Below the pieces are notes generated by a model. That model had not been told where the DNA came from. It saw nothing but the letters and a program-made list of their open reading frames with translations, and did no database searches. A DNA stretch of 62,000 nt from Branchiostoma floridae (lineage: Eukaryota > Chordata > Leptocardii > Amphioxiformes > Branchiostomatidae), in contig NC_049991.1 of NCBI RefSeq assembly GCF_000003815.2, forward strand, positions 17,642,580-17,704,579, read 5' to 3'. The translations under genes were made by a program, and so were the position numbers. Shown in pieces: positions 34,031-59,300 of this stretch (positions are counted from its first letter, which is position 1; each line of letters begins with the position of its first letter).

Positions 34031-34075
34031 TTTTTCGGGTTTGTAACAATCACTTTATCTTGCTAGGAAACAAAC
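34031..34075 (+). promoter_or_regulatory. conserved 5' flank of gene B
   Basis: GTTTTTCGGGTTTGTAACAA, then TTGCTAGGAAACAAAC up to the ATG, is shared with gene A. CTTTATCTTGCTAG could be a 3' splice site for an untranslated first exon. Confidence 0.55.
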
Positions 34076-47043
<12,968 letters not shown>

Positions 47044-47074
47044 TGATGATAATATATCAAAATGGGCCAAAAAA

Positions 47075-47330
47075 TAGTTACTCAAGCAACTGGATATGGT
47101 TTTGGAAACGGTCAGACATTCCAACTGCTATCCAGTATTTTTCGTCAGTGACACTGAAGAGATCTTGTTGGAGAGGGTTTATATATCCTAGGTGTGAGTT
47201 GAAATGTAAAATAGATGAGTAGCAGTTGAAATGTCGTTTTCAAAACCATATCCAGTTGCTTGAGTAACTACTTTTTGGCGTATTTTATTACCTTGATGTC
47301 TAACCTACATCGACATACCTCAAAATGGAA
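47075..47330. mobile_element. foldback element just after gene B stop
   Basis: AGTTACTCAAGCAACTGGAT and GGTTTTGGAAACGGTCAGAC at the left are inverted at the right as AACCATATCCAGTTGCTTGAGTAACT. Copies occur at 14540-14700 and 20878-21120. It probably lies in the gene B 3' UTR. Confidence 0.7.
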
Positions 47331-47450
47331 TAGACAAATTCGATATTTCATTGAGGAAGCAACAAACTGACTTATCTGGACAATACGTTGATGGAACGCA
47401 AACGTCAATGGATGGCATGTAGGAAAATCTTTCCGTGTCTTCTTGTTAAG

Positions 47451-48013
47451 CCCCCTTCACACGAGAGCAAGAATGACCCGGAATGCCGTCAGAATGAAAA
47501 TTCTTTTCTATTCCTGGCAATTCCTGGCAATTCGTAGTGTATTCATTGCATTCCAGCTATTTGTGCCCGCTCTTTTGGCTGGCCCGAAAGTTTTTGACAT
47601 GTTAAAAACTGTCGAGGTGCATTCGAAGTGGAGAAATATCGAATGACATTCAAAGTGGATTCTAATTGTATTTAAACTATTCTAACTGCAGCATGACCGC
47701 ATTCTACGGAATTCCAACATTATTAGAAACATTCTTATCTCATTCGATGGAGAACCAAAACGTCAAGCCACTTCGAATCCTGCCAGAATGTGGCCAAAAT
47801 AATATCTGGAATGCAGTGAGAATTTCTAGAATACACTACAAATTCACGGGAATAGAAAATAATTTTCATTCTGACGGCATTTTGGCTCTGAAGGGGATAT
47901 AAGGTCCATCTGAAATTCCCACCCGAATGTGGCACGAAGTTTGCAAATACTTCATTCCTGCTGGTTCTGCTTGATTCCTGCTAATTCGGTTTTAGTGTGA
48001 AGGCCCTTTTACA
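47451..48013. mobile_element. MITE family 3, copy 1
   Basis: Starts AAGCCCCCTTCACACGAGAG and ends TTTTAGTGTGAAGGCCC. Inside are GGAATGCCGTCAGAATGAAA and its inverse TTTCATTCTGACGGCATTTT. The partner copy at 51656-52252 runs the other way. Confidence 0.7.
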
Positions 48014-48339
48014 ACACCGCGTCATTGTACGAGGAGATATCGAGGTGAATAATAAAAGTTTTTGAAAACCTTTTTTTTTTCATTTTTCTACTCATAATGT
48101 TCATGTGTACGTATGTATTATTAACAGTTTTGAAAGCTTGATGTAGGCTCACGTGTCAGTAACTATATTTTTGATTATTTCCTTCTCATCCGTAACAAAT
48201 TAGGATATAGTCAGGGGGTATATTTAGGTCTTGGCGATGAAAAGTAGTAGCAGACTTAAAGCGTTCAAGAAACAATAGAAGAAACAGGCGTAGGTGAGCA
48301 TACATCTAATGCATCTGCTTACAACAAACTTGAGTAAAT

Positions 48340-51110
48340 GTTACAGTCAAACCATTTAGTGCACAAAAGATGTTGATGTAACAACATTTCTACCTTTTTA
48401 CGTATATTTCTATGGGATGTTTTATTAAGGAATTCATCAACAGGACAATGTTGTTCCAATGACTCGATCTGTAGTTTTGCCTTATTGTTGCTGTATCGAA
48501 AGAAAAGAAGAAAAGATGTTGTGACTGATTTTTAGTATCAAATTATTGACTACGTTGGTTACGCTGTTGCTGTAGTCAGAGGAGGTTAACGTTTATAAGA
48601 TCTTCTAAGGCGTACGGTGATGTAGAAAGAAAAACTACAGATATTGTCGAAAACTAGATGTTTCAAAAATAATCGTGAGGATTCATATTAAGACATCGGT
48701 TCTCAAGGATAAATGATCAAGAAATTTTCAGTAAAAACTGCAGTCTCAAACCATTTCGTGTATAAAAGATGCTGATGCAACTGCATTTCTACTTTTTATG
48801 TACATTTCTATGGAATATATTGTTTATTAAGAAAACATCAAGGGAAATTTTGCTCCGATGACTTGATGTTTATTTTTGCTTATCATTTCCGCATGGAAAG
48901 AAATGAAACAGTTTCAACTGATTGACTCTATCATGCATGTATGTTGATTACACTCACTTCATTTCTATAGTCAGCAGACGTGTAAGTAGAACTTTACATG
49001 GTGAGGTAAAAGACTAGCAGAAAAAAGCGATACATTTAAAAGACAAGCGTTGGTGAGATGACATATTTACCACATCAGCTCACAAGCAAGAACAATAAAT
49101 AAAACATAAGTGAAAACTGTAATCTGTAATTAAAATTAGTCTACAAAAGATTATGATGTAACAGTATCTCTGTATGTTGCTGTCAATTGAATTCTTTATT
49201 AACAAGAGGACAATGTTGCTCCTGTGACTTGATGTGTAGTTTTGCTGTATTCTTACTGCATGGAAAGAAATAATACTGTATGTTCACTCTCCGATGGTTG
49301 ACTCTGATATACGTTGTCACAATTTTGCTGTAGTTGGAGTACTTGTATATATATACGACATGCGTTGATGTGGGGTACGCATTATTGTAGTCAGATGAGG
49401 ATTATAAAGTACTTACAAGACGTACTTCGATGTAAAAAGAAAAAAACTAGAAAGATTGCAGAAAACAAGATGTTACAAAAACAAGCGTAGATGAGCACCT
49501 ATATTTACTGCACCGGCTCTCCGACAATAAAAGAATAAAAAGAAAGATTGTGTAAAAACAGCAATCAAATCAAACTCGTCTACACGAGGTGACATTTAAC
49601 AGTATTTCTGAATTTTGATGTATATGGAACTGTTTATTAATGAAACATCAAGAGGACACTGTTGTTCCGATGTGTAGTTTTGCTTCATGGCTGCTGCATG
49701 GAAATAACTTATAGTGTAACTGTCTTTTTACTGTCAACTGATCCACTCCCTCATATAACGCTACTTATTTATTGTACTGTACAGTCAGTGCAGGTTTATG
49801 AAGGGCTCGAAGATCAGAGTCCTCCCTAGAGGAAGGAATAACGATGGCACTCCACTATACTCCTAGCCCAGCTCCACTATACTACTTTTGTAATTTAGTG
49901 TGTTTCTTTCCATTTTCTTGGTTAGTTTTGCGAAAATTAATGAAAATTCACAGATTTTTGTGCTAAGTGACATCACTATTCCAGTCGGCATTGTCTGCAA
50001 AAACTTGTGAATGGGCGATGATGAAAACAATAGTGGTTTTGCCACTTCGCAAGAAAGGAATCAATGTAATATATTATACTTGTAGCATTTGACACCCTTT
50101 GTCATTGCAAAATGAACCCATTTCAATTAAAGCGCGGTACGTTGGTTTGCCCGGTGATTTTTGCCAGCCCCTCCACTATACTAAAAAAATTCTGGGGAAA
50201 ACATTGAAGATGGTGATGTAGCAAGAATGCGACGCGATACGTTTGAAAAGACATGCGTGGGCGAGGATGCATATTTGCTACGTTAGCAAGAATTTATTCA
50301 TTTATTTGTCTAAAAGCAAGAATGATAAAAAAACGCTTCAGTAAAATTGCAATCAAATAGAATTTGTCTGCAAGATATTATGATGTAACAGTATTTCTGC
50401 GTTTTGATGTATATGAAATTATTTCTAAGAAAACATCAAGAGTTCAATGTTGCTCCAATGAGTCTATGTGCACTTTTGCTTTATTTTTGCCGTATAAATA
50501 TAATAAAATCTATATTGTAACTGTCTTTTCACTGCCAACAGATTGACTCTGTCATGTGTTATTTACTTGTGTATGCTCCTGTGCCAGTCTGACCCCCTGT
50601 GTCCGTCTAATTAACTCCTTGGCCAGCTTTGATACTATCTTATGGCACCGTAGGATCTGCTTGGAGATTACATGTACGAATATTGCAGCGCGACAAGAAG
50701 CAAAAAAAATCGTAGGCGAGCATGCGTATTTACTATATCAGCTCACAAGCTAGAATGATCCAGAAAACTTCAGTGAAACTAATCAAACTCGTCTACAAAA
50801 CATGAAAGACCTTTAAGTTACCGCAAGTACGTATACAGATCACATTACCATACGTACAAACCATCTGATCGTACGTATATATATATCTAAAAGCAAGAAT
50901 AATGAAAAAAAATCTTCAGTAAAATTGTAATCAAATAGAATTTGTCTGCAAGAGATTATGATGTAACAGTATTTCTGCGTTTTGATGTATATGAAATTGT
51001 TTCCAAGAAAACATCAAAAGGACAATGTTGCAAGCACTTTTGCTTTATTTTTGCCGTAGATAAATGTAATAAAATTTATATTGTAACTGTCTTTTCATTT
51101 ACATTTACAT
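48340..51110. repeat. diverged array of about 400-bp units
   Basis: A module with GTCTACAAAAGATG-like, ATGTAACA, TATTTCTA, TTTATTAAG and GGACAATGTTG(T/C)TCC recurs at about 48345, 48745, 49125, 49565, 50340 and 50920. Near-identical short ORFs in two units are by-products. No gene seen. Confidence 0.7.
50569..50830. repeat. 262-bp direct repeat, copy 1
   Basis: Nearly identical to 51315-51576, from GTGTATGCTCC through CTGACCCCCTGTGTCCGTCT to AAGTTACCG. Much less diverged than the surrounding array. Confidence 0.88.
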
Positions 51111-51171
51111 TTCTCCTAGTAGTGCTCATAGTTAATTATGCTTTGGGGATGCCCCGACAAAAAGCAATGAG

Positions 51172-51310
51172 AGTAATCTCCAAACAGATCCTACTGTAGC
51201 ATAAGATCATACGCTGACAGAGGAGTGAAGCCTGCCTAGGAGTGTGTATCCTACGCGCACGGTAGCATAAAATAGTATGAAAAGCTGACAGAGGAGTGAA
51301 GCCGGCCTAG
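51172..51310. repeat. inverted termini of the TTGATACTATCTTATG family
   Basis: AATCTCCAAACAGATCCTAC and AGGAGTGAAGCC(T/G)GCCTAGGAGTG (twice) are inverse to parts of 51361-51420 and related to 61224-61405. Confidence 0.55.
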
Positions 51311-51314
51311 GAGT

Positions 51315-51576
51315 GTGTATGCTCCGGTGCTAGTCTGACCCCCTGTGTCCGTCTAATTAACCCCTTGGCCAGCTTTGATACTATCTTATGGCACCGTAGG
51401 ATCTGCTTGGAGATTACATGTAGGAATATTGCAGCGCGACAAGAAGCAAAAAAAAGCGTAGGCGAGCATGCGTATTTACTACATCAGCTCACATGCTAGA
51501 ATGATCCAGAAAACTTCAGTGAAACTAATCAAACTCGTCTACAAAACACAAAAAACCTTTAAGTTACCGTAAGTAC
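51315..51576. repeat. 262-bp direct repeat, copy 2
   Basis: See 50569-50830. Differences are a few substitutions (TACGAATATT to TAGGAATATT, ACATGAAAGACC to ACACAAAAAACC). Confidence 0.88.
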
Positions 51577-51655
51577 AGATTACATCACCATGGTACAAAC
51601 CACCTGATCGTGCTATCATCTCTAAATGAGTCTACCAACATGTGCACGTGCCTTA

Positions 51656-52252
51656 TAGGGCCTTCACACTGAAATCGAATCAGCAGGAATCAAGCAGAAC
51701 CAGCCGGAATGAAGTATTTGCAAACTTCGTGTCACATTCGGGGCCATTCGGGTGGGAATTCCAAATGGGCCTTAAATCCCCTTCACACGAGAAGGAATGA
51801 GCCAGAATGCCGTCAGAATGAAAATCCTTTTCTATTCCTGTGAATTCGTAGTGTATTCTAGACATTCTCACTGCATTCGAGATGTTCTTTCGGTCACATT
51901 CTGGCAGGATTCGAGATGGCATGCCGTTTCGGTTCTCCATCGAATGAGATAAGAATGTTTCGAATAATGTTGGAATGCCGTATAATGCGGTAAGACTGCA
52001 GTTAGAATAGTTGGAATACACTTAGAATTCACTTTGAATGCCATTCGATAATTGTCCACTTCGAATGCACATCGACAGTTTTTGACATGTCAAAAACTTT
52101 CGAGCCAGCCAGAAGAACGGGGACGAATATCTGGAATGCAGTAAGAATGTTTAGGATACACTACGAATTGCCAAGAATTGCCAGGAATAGAAAGGAATTT
52201 TTATTCCAACGGCATTCGGGCTCATTCGTGCTATCGTGTGAATGGGGCTTCA
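51656..52252. mobile_element. MITE family 3, copy 2 (inverted)
   Basis: Starts GGGCCTTCACACTGAAATCG and ends TCGTGTGAATGGGGCTTCAC. It has an internal second terminus CCCCTTCACACGAGAAGGAA near 51778, so the element is compound. A solo end lies near 52395-52440. Confidence 0.7.
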
Positions 52253-52796
52253 CAAAAAGCATTTTGAGATGACATCGTTGGTCAAAAATGTAATATAACG
52301 AATAAGAATATATTAATGAATCAATTAGAGAACATCATGAAAGAAATTAGACAAGTAGAGAGGACTGCTGTAAGTCTTGGTAACCGGTTCAACGAGAGCA
52401 TTCGGGCTCATTCGTGCTCTCGTGTGAAGGGGGCTTAACAGGGCTGGGTTTTGTCTTCTTTCACTTCAGATCAGAAATTATGCAGATACAGAAACTACAT
52501 TTCAAATGTGTCACGCCAAATGTCGGTTATATCGGCTATACAGATATAGAAGCTGATGTTCCGCCGAAGGGTGGTTAAACCTAACTATACGCACACAGAA
52601 GCTGGATTAAGCCGAAGGACGGTTATACTGGCTATGCCATATGAACATGATATTTGACAGGGAGAGTTGCGATTAGCAAGAAAAATTGGGCTGCAGACTT
52701 TTCCCACTGCTCCCTGACAAGAAGCCTCTTGGTTCGTTCCCTTATTCACAACAATGAAATTTGCGAAACGGCGACTATTGCTATCTTGCTACATTG
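52253..52796. other. intergenic, retroelement tail traces
   Basis: Bases 52530-52640 carry two diverged copies of the CCGAAGGGTGGTTA / GGCTATACAGATA LINE tail. No gene seen. Confidence 0.45.
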
Positions 52797-53043
52797 GCAT
52801 CTCACTGCACTTGGGGCACCGGTGCGGCAATGCGGGGTTCGTTCACTGCGGCACTGTTGGGTTATTTTCGCGGATTGTTTTATAATTTAGGTATTGCGTA
52901 ATTCGTAAAAGTGTGAATTAGACGACCAAAACATACTTAAAATGAAAGAAAATCCGTTCTTTATGTCTAAGATTCATTGAGTATCTTTCGAACACCGCAG
53001 TACCGCACCGGTGCCCTAAGTACAGTGAGATACCACCTTATTA
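52797..53043. mobile_element. MITE family 1, copy 3
   Basis: GCATCTCACTGCACTTGGGG ... GTGCCCTAAGTACAGTGAGA, with the family core TTAGGTATTGCGTAATTCGT. Confidence 0.8.
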
Positions 53044-54044
53044 GGGGAGACACAGCGTTTCTCCTTGACAAGAAACGTGTTGGTTCACAACAGGAAATCC
53101 GCGACCATTGCTCCTTGAGGGGTGGGGGTGGGGAGTCGGGGTTACTGTTCCAATGTTCAGTAATGCATGTATACTAATGGGGAATCAGTAGGAATACAAT
53201 GCGTCATTATATCGGGAATAAAACTTCAGACCATAAAGATTTACCCTGAAACTGCTAACCAGTTCTGTGAACTTTCATCAAACGCGTTTCTCTACGGCTC
53301 TGCAAATCCCCCCTCCCAATTAGAGACTTTGGTTTCGTCCTGTGCGCTCCAACAACCTGCAACGATAATTCCACTTTCTAATGGGGGTGCTGAGTTTAAT
53401 ATGTCGACGACAAATATCCGGAAAAACCAACAGACTGGCCGACAGTCAGACAGACAGACAGACACACACACACACGCACACAGACGCACGCACGTACGCA
53501 CGCGCGCGAGGGAGAGCGAGCGCGCGCGCACACACACAGTGAGTGAGTTCTTTTACGCCTCGGTGTGTGTGGCTTTCTTCAAATACGAATTTAACATCGA
53601 GGGACAGCCCCCAACTGCTGTTTCGCAACACGTCCCCTTTCGCTGCAACAACAGAATGTGGTTACGTCATGTACTGAGGCGGGAACGTGTATCCGGTGAT
53701 ACCCCTGGAGCTTTCCCTGTCAGCTCGGGCCAGTAGAAGTTCCAGGAAAGACAGGAAATGACTATCGGAGTTGGAGGCTGGCTTTCAAGTTCTGTTATCA
53801 ATGGTTGTCTCGTATGCCCGGGCCCGTAGGCCGGGGGAGAGCTACCAATGCTGACAACTTCAGCTGGTGTTCCAGTGCTGAGAGAGAAGACCGCTCTTTT
53901 TTTATATTAGACACACACGCACACACACATATATATACATAAGTTTATGTTACATACATACACACGCACACATAAGCACACACACACATACGCATACACG
54001 GACGCTACAGAAAACATTACCTTCTTGGCGAAGGTGAATGATAT
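53044..54044. other. intergenic, microsatellite-rich, no gene seen
   Basis: CA/CG-type tracts at about 53450-53545 and 53910-54000. The open frame 53167-53736 runs through the first tract and shows no domain. Confidence 0.5.
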
Positions 54045-54154
54045 TACTCTCCAAGCAGAGGTTGAGTCGCGTAGATATAGTAGTAGGAGGAGCGGCTGTG
54101 TAATTTTTCCGACTACTACTATATCTACGCGACTCAACCTCTGCTTGGAGAGTA
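54045..54154. repeat. near-perfect hairpin, 42-bp arms
   Basis: TACTCTCCAAGCAGAGGTTG...GATATAGTAGTAG is exactly inverted 25-30 bp later as CTACTACTATATC...CAACCTCTGCTTGGAGAGTA. No arm mismatch over about 42 bp means recent formation. Confidence 0.9.
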
Positions 54155-54269
54155 GATTGATATAGCTCGCAACGCCTCGCGGAAGAAAAGGCACTACGGA
54201 AACACTTTAATCCTTACGGAGTTGTGAGGACATGGCACGCACTGGTACGGGGCCTCGGCGTTTCCCTGT

Positions 54270-54560
54270 TGACGTGAGACAGCTTCAGGAAATAAAAGTT
54301 GAACTTTGGGCAGACTAATCGGGACGTTTTACCCACCCACTACACCTACACTTCGGACACACCTTAGAACTAATCTTACTTATATCCCCTTGTGCATTTT
54401 GCTGTCCTTCAAGTCATACTATAATAGCATGCGTAATATCTAAGTCATAACGTCATAGATGAAACATATCCTACTTCGGTCGCTCCACCGTTGAGTCAAA
54501 CGTAAAAAAAGAAATGACTTCAGACACAGTTTAGAGCTGCTCTTACTTACACCCCCTCGT
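54270..54560. repeat. module duplicated upstream of gene C, copy 1
   Basis: CTTCAGGAAATAAAAGTTGA and CATAACGTCATAGATGAA / CCGTTGAGTCAA also occur at 55885-56040 in swapped order. TCTTACTTA(C/T)A(C/T)CCCCT(C/T)GTG repeats within it. Confidence 0.6.
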
Positions 54561-54984
54561 GAATCTTTTCGTCATTTTGAAGAAATTCTTTAATTCGCTT
54601 ATCTATTTATTGTCTAGTACCCCGGGCTGGACCCCCCCCCCCCCCAACTACTTACGACGACAACATAAAAACTGGTACTATCAAACGAATGCTTCCGAAT
54701 AACATGAGCTTGATTGTGTCGCTCCCCGTCATCAGCTCCAGACGCCTCGAGACGTCAGAGATGTCAACACTCAGCTGTACATGGTACAACAAAACAGGCT
54801 GTTGCTTGTTCAATTGTTGGCTAGCCTGGTTACCAAACCCCAGCCCGATCTAAAGTATCTATCGTGCAGGGAACGACACGAAAGATATTTGAGGTTGGGG
54901 TATGGTATCCAGGCTAATTGTTGGCCTGGGCCATCTAAAGGGCATCGTGGTATACCGGGAGGCTAATTGCAATATACCGCAAAG

Positions 54985-55490
54985 GAGTGTTCACTGCCAA
55001 GCACACTTCTATCTTAGCAGGCTTCACTCCTTTGCCAAGAAACAGTCATGCCTTCAAATACCAGAGTTACCAACCTAGGATCGATGTGTTCAAAAATTCG
55101 TACTTTCCCAGAACTATCGTAGAGTGGAATTTGTTATCACCAAGTACAATAGGGGCATCTTCTCTGGGTAGTTTTAAAGAACGCTTGCAGATAGATGTGC
55201 AAAAGTCAGGTGTAACGAGTCGCTTGGTGTAATGATATGTTTAATGCAAGTTATTGCCCGAGGGCTAATTGCAGGTACAAACAACATGTAAAATAAGGAA
55301 AAATACAAAGGTGCTAGGAACTACATTCTATGACTATGCTATAACCAGCTGCTGCTGCGCCGCGTGCCTGCGAAGCTGGTGTGTTACGCCGAAGGGCGGT
55401 TATACCGGCTATATAGATACAGATACAGATTTGCCAGCTTTTGATACTATCTTATGCTACCGAAGGATCTGCTTGGAGATAAAGCTACTC
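54985..55490 (+). mobile_element. LINE 3' end (RT tail plus 3' UTR)
   Basis: Translation includes NSYFPRTIVEWNLLSPSTIG then GSFKERLQIDVQK, the RT C-terminus. The tail CGAAGCTGGTGTGTTACGCC ends in GATACAGATACAGAT. The same element is inverted at 44100-44290. Confidence 0.8.
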
Positions 55491-55508
55491 GAAGCCTTTG
55501 CTAATTAA

Positions 55509-55735
55509 GGCCTCCTTTCAAATAGCTAGACGGCGATCGCGCTGCGCTCTCACTGCGACCTAAAATGGATGTGTGTAACATTCGATTTCATATTGGGTAT
55601 GTCATACAAAATGTAGAAGTGTGAATGAAAAGACAAAAAATCACAAAAAAGCATGTGTTTTTTTTCAAACGATTCGTTAAGCGATCAGTCTGAGGTCACC
55701 GAGATAATGCGCGAGCTAGTCGAAAGGGGGTATAA
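55509..55735. mobile_element. MITE family 2, copy 3
   Basis: GGCCTCCTTTCAAATAGCTA and AGACGGCGATCGCGCTGCGC at the left; TAGTCGAAAGGGGGTATAAC at the right. The interior matches the copy at 26245-26480. Confidence 0.7.
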
Positions 55736-55884
55736 CACTGCCAACACTGTGATTGTATCAAAGCCGGGCGCAATACATGGCAGATCAGTGTGACAAGAAA
55801 AGGATACGCACCTCATCTGAGCTGTTGCGTAATCTTCGGATAGATTAATTAGCTTTTGTATACAACTGACGAGTTTATCATGGA

Positions 55885-56040
55885 CTAGATTCATAACGTT
55901 ATAGATGAATTACAAAACGAAACCTATTTCGGTGTCTCATCGGTCGTTCGACCGTTGAGTCGTTGAGTCAACCGTAGAAAGGAAGTGACTCGTCTCCGCT
56001 TCAGGAAATAAAACTTAAAGTCTGGACAGCGTCAAGGGCG
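55885..56040. repeat. module duplicated upstream of gene C, copy 2
   Basis: CATAACGTTATAGATGAA, CCGTTGAGTCGTTGAGTCAA, then CTTCAGGAAATAAAACTTAA. It lies 300-450 bp before the gene C start and may be part of its regulatory region. Confidence 0.55.
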
Positions 56041-56243
56041 TGATTTCCCACGCGGTATTACGGAACATTTCGCTTAAAATACGGATCTCTTTGATCAAGC
56101 CGTATGTACAAAATAAGTTGGTCGTAATCATAGAACGAAGACACGCCTGTGGGTTGGTTCTTCCGTCAGAAATCGTCCTGTCGCGTCCCTGCACGGAAGT
56201 AAAAGAAAGTAAAAAAAAAGTCATTCCTCCAGCTCTGAGACAC

Positions 56244-56250
56244 TATAAAA
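56244..56250 (+). promoter_or_regulatory. TATA box of gene C
   Basis: TATAAAA in CACTATAAAACGGC, 95 bp before the ATG at 56339. A start site about 30 bp downstream would give a short 5' UTR, typical of inducible genes. Confidence 0.6.
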
Positions 56251-56338
56251 CGGCACACTTTCCCTCTCACCGCCACCACTTTCCCGACACTGCGCTCTTG
56301 ACCACTGCCACCTGTACGAGTGCAGATAGAGTACCACC

Positions 56339-59300
56339 ATGTTGGCTTCGCTACTTGCGTTGACACTTCTGTTCGGCTGCGGCTTGCTTGTCCCTGTGAC
56401 ACCGGCGCCGCTGCGAGGACGCCGCGAGACCGGCGAGCCGCCTTCTGCGTCGGTGAGTAGCTTACTACATGTATAATCTTCTTTTTTTTCTTTTTTTCAA
56501 GACACACGTGTATTTTCAAACGAATTTTATACTTTTTTCCCCACAAAGTTGTCCATCCTTAGTACGTGTACTAAGGAGGCAGGAGTGGAAGTTATACCCC
56601 CTTTCCACTAGAACGCCGCTCTCGCCGCGCTCTCTCTGCGACGTAAAATTTGACAGATCGCCGAACGATTTGTACAGGAAAAAATAATGAATCTATTTAC
56701 GCTTTGTGAGTTTTGTTGTCTTTTCAGTTACACTTTGACGTTTTCTATGATGTATCTAGTATGAAATCAAAAGTTACACACATCCATTTAAGGTCGCTGT
56801 GAGAGCGCATCGCGATTGCCGTCTCTTTTTTTTATTTATCAAAGTCGACTAGGAAGGATTTTTAAAACGCCACTTTTCTTCTAAAACATTGTCGAACCAT
56901 AGCGTTAGGGAGGTCAGAGTGAGAGTAAACCCCTGAGGTATTTCCTCTGATTTTTTTAAAGAAAAAAGAAAAATTTCTGTTAATCACGGCACTGAAAAGA
57001 GGTCAAAAAATGTTTAATTTACGTCTTGGAACATGGAAGTCTTCTAGAGACGGTGGACGTTATAAACTTCCTGGCCCGTTTGACCAATTGCCGAAGTCAC
57101 GTGTCCGCAAGATCACGTGTCTGCAACTCTCGCGAGTTTACATTCTGACAATATTGGTCATCAGTATTGATCCTGAAGAAAGTGACCGTAGTTGTTGAAA
57201 ATGTGATCCGTGTATTTTGTAACCTTTATGTTGGAAAAAGATCGCATTATACTAGGATATTTGCCCAGTATCGAACCAGAACCGTAATGATTATCACAAT
57301 TTCTTGTCGTACTTCCGACACTGTCCGTGTACATCAGACGTTCCCGGTTACATGTTTTCTGTTATATGTCATGTATCATGCTTTGTCAAGTGGTGCCGTT
57401 AATATAAGCCAGTCGACTTGAGTGCGGTTCCACTTTGTACTTAATGTCCTTTTGGTTTAAAAAAAACGTAATCTTTTTGGTGTTGTATGTGGGTGTGGGC
57501 AATATATTAGATATATCTGAATCCAACGTTGATTGCAGACATCTTCTGACATCACCCCAAGCATGGTATGCGCGCTGACACTCAATCGGACCTCCCGTTC
57601 TGACAACGAACTGATACAAGATGGCGTCCGACTGACCAACCGCCTACTCACCAACATCGAGAACAGTCTACAAACGATGGTAGGCACTAGCAAAACTTTT
57701 TGCTGCCTGTCTTTTTCGTTGTTTGCTGTGACTCATAGCCGAATTCGCGAGTCATTTTGTATGGTAGTGCACACGTTGATCTTTAAAAGTTAAAACATTT
57801 TTACCAGTTATATTGCAGTATCATAAGTAGCAAATAATGACCCCATAATCATACTTCCCTTTGTTTTGCTGACGCCCCCTTAAGGCGGTATCTCACTGCA
57901 CTTGCGGTAAGGTGTGACACTGCGGGGTTCGTTCACTGCGGCACTGTTTTGTTATTTTCGTCGTTTTTATTCAAAATTCAGATATTGCGTAATACGTAAA
58001 AGAAATTTCGCTTTTCTATCTCTGAAATTCGTTGAGTAATCTTTCGAACCCAGCTGTGCCGCACCGATGCCCCAAGTGCAGTGAGATGCCACCTTTACAT
58101 TAGCATTGGAATGTTGACGTAACAAACGACATTCTCTTGTAGTCGTAACGTTTTGCCCTTATTCCAGCGAACCGAGCATTTTCATGACGATAACTACAGA
58201 GTCGTGACGCAGACCGAGGGGACTGCCAGCCTCTGCCAGGGCGTAAGTGGCGTAACTTTTTTATTGGCCTAAATATCATGACGTCACTGAATGGCGTATG
58301 GTGGGTGGGAAGAGGGGGGAGGGCAAAATGAACGCACACCAAACTGATGCTGGACTGGATCAGATAGGTAAAATGTGTGAAACAAAGTCGCTTCGACTTT
58401 CGCAGACATCTAGGAGCGCTGGCTTTATTTTGCGAGGAGGGGGGGGGGGCTTGGGGGGCACTGGTTCGTGATTTTCAACGTGGGACAGGTTCTATATAAT
58501 GCGCAAGCCAGCGCTATCCCAAAAAGTAGCGGCGGTGCCTTAAGAAGTCTGCGAAAGAGGCTACCCGTAACTTAAATTCGCACTGCTTTCATATGGTCAT
58601 TTTTCAATTCGTTCTTTTACACGACTTCACGTTTATTTCACAATTTCTATACCAAAAGACTATACCCTGATTAAACTAACGATTATGGATTCTTTCCTGC
58701 ATATTTTTCTTGCAGACTTTTGCAGCCTTCCTGACAGAAGTGTACGCAGGCCTACAGAACTTCTCCGCGAGTTTGGCGGCCGTCCAGGACGTGTACAGAC
58801 AGCACGACTTCAGCGTGCCCCGAAGACTGCACATCCAGATGTTCACGGAGAGTCTGGGATTGAACGTTCGCTCTTTGGTAGGTTGGACATTTTTTGGAGC
58901 CCATTCACACCTGTGCATGTAAAATTGAAGTCCGTATAAATTGCGGTCTTGACATTTTCTGTTTAGGTATAAATTTTTGGGAAAGAAGTTGTCTCATACT
59001 TTGACCCACGTCATGCAACCTGTTTATCTAACTGAAAATGACGAGATCTTCGGCCTTAAGCCTTAAGGTGGTAGCTCACTGCCCTTGGGGCATCGGTGCG
59101 GCACTGCGGGGTTCGTTTACTGCGGCACTGTAGCTATTATGTAATATGTAAGACAACAAAATACACAAAACGAAAGAAAATTCGTTCTTTATCTTTGAAA
59201 TTCGTTGAGTAATTTTCGAACCCCGCAGTGCCGCACCAGTACCCCAATTGCAGTGAAATACCACCTTAACCAAGGCGGAGATCGCTGGGTGACTGCACAG

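Noticed and set aside
50364-51199. Two similar short ORFs beginning MSAR(Y/D)YDVTVFLRFDVYE
   Set aside because: They are parallel translations of two copies of the 400-bp repeat module, and the other copies do not keep the frame.
53167-53736. 189-codon plus-strand open frame
   Set aside because: It crosses a CA/CG microsatellite, shows no domain, signal peptide or splice partners, and its flanks are intergenic repeats.
56030-56050. NF-kB-like site GTGATTTCCC upstream of gene C
   Set aside because: It departs from the GGG start of the consensus, and a single weak match is expected by chance; no regulatory claim is made.
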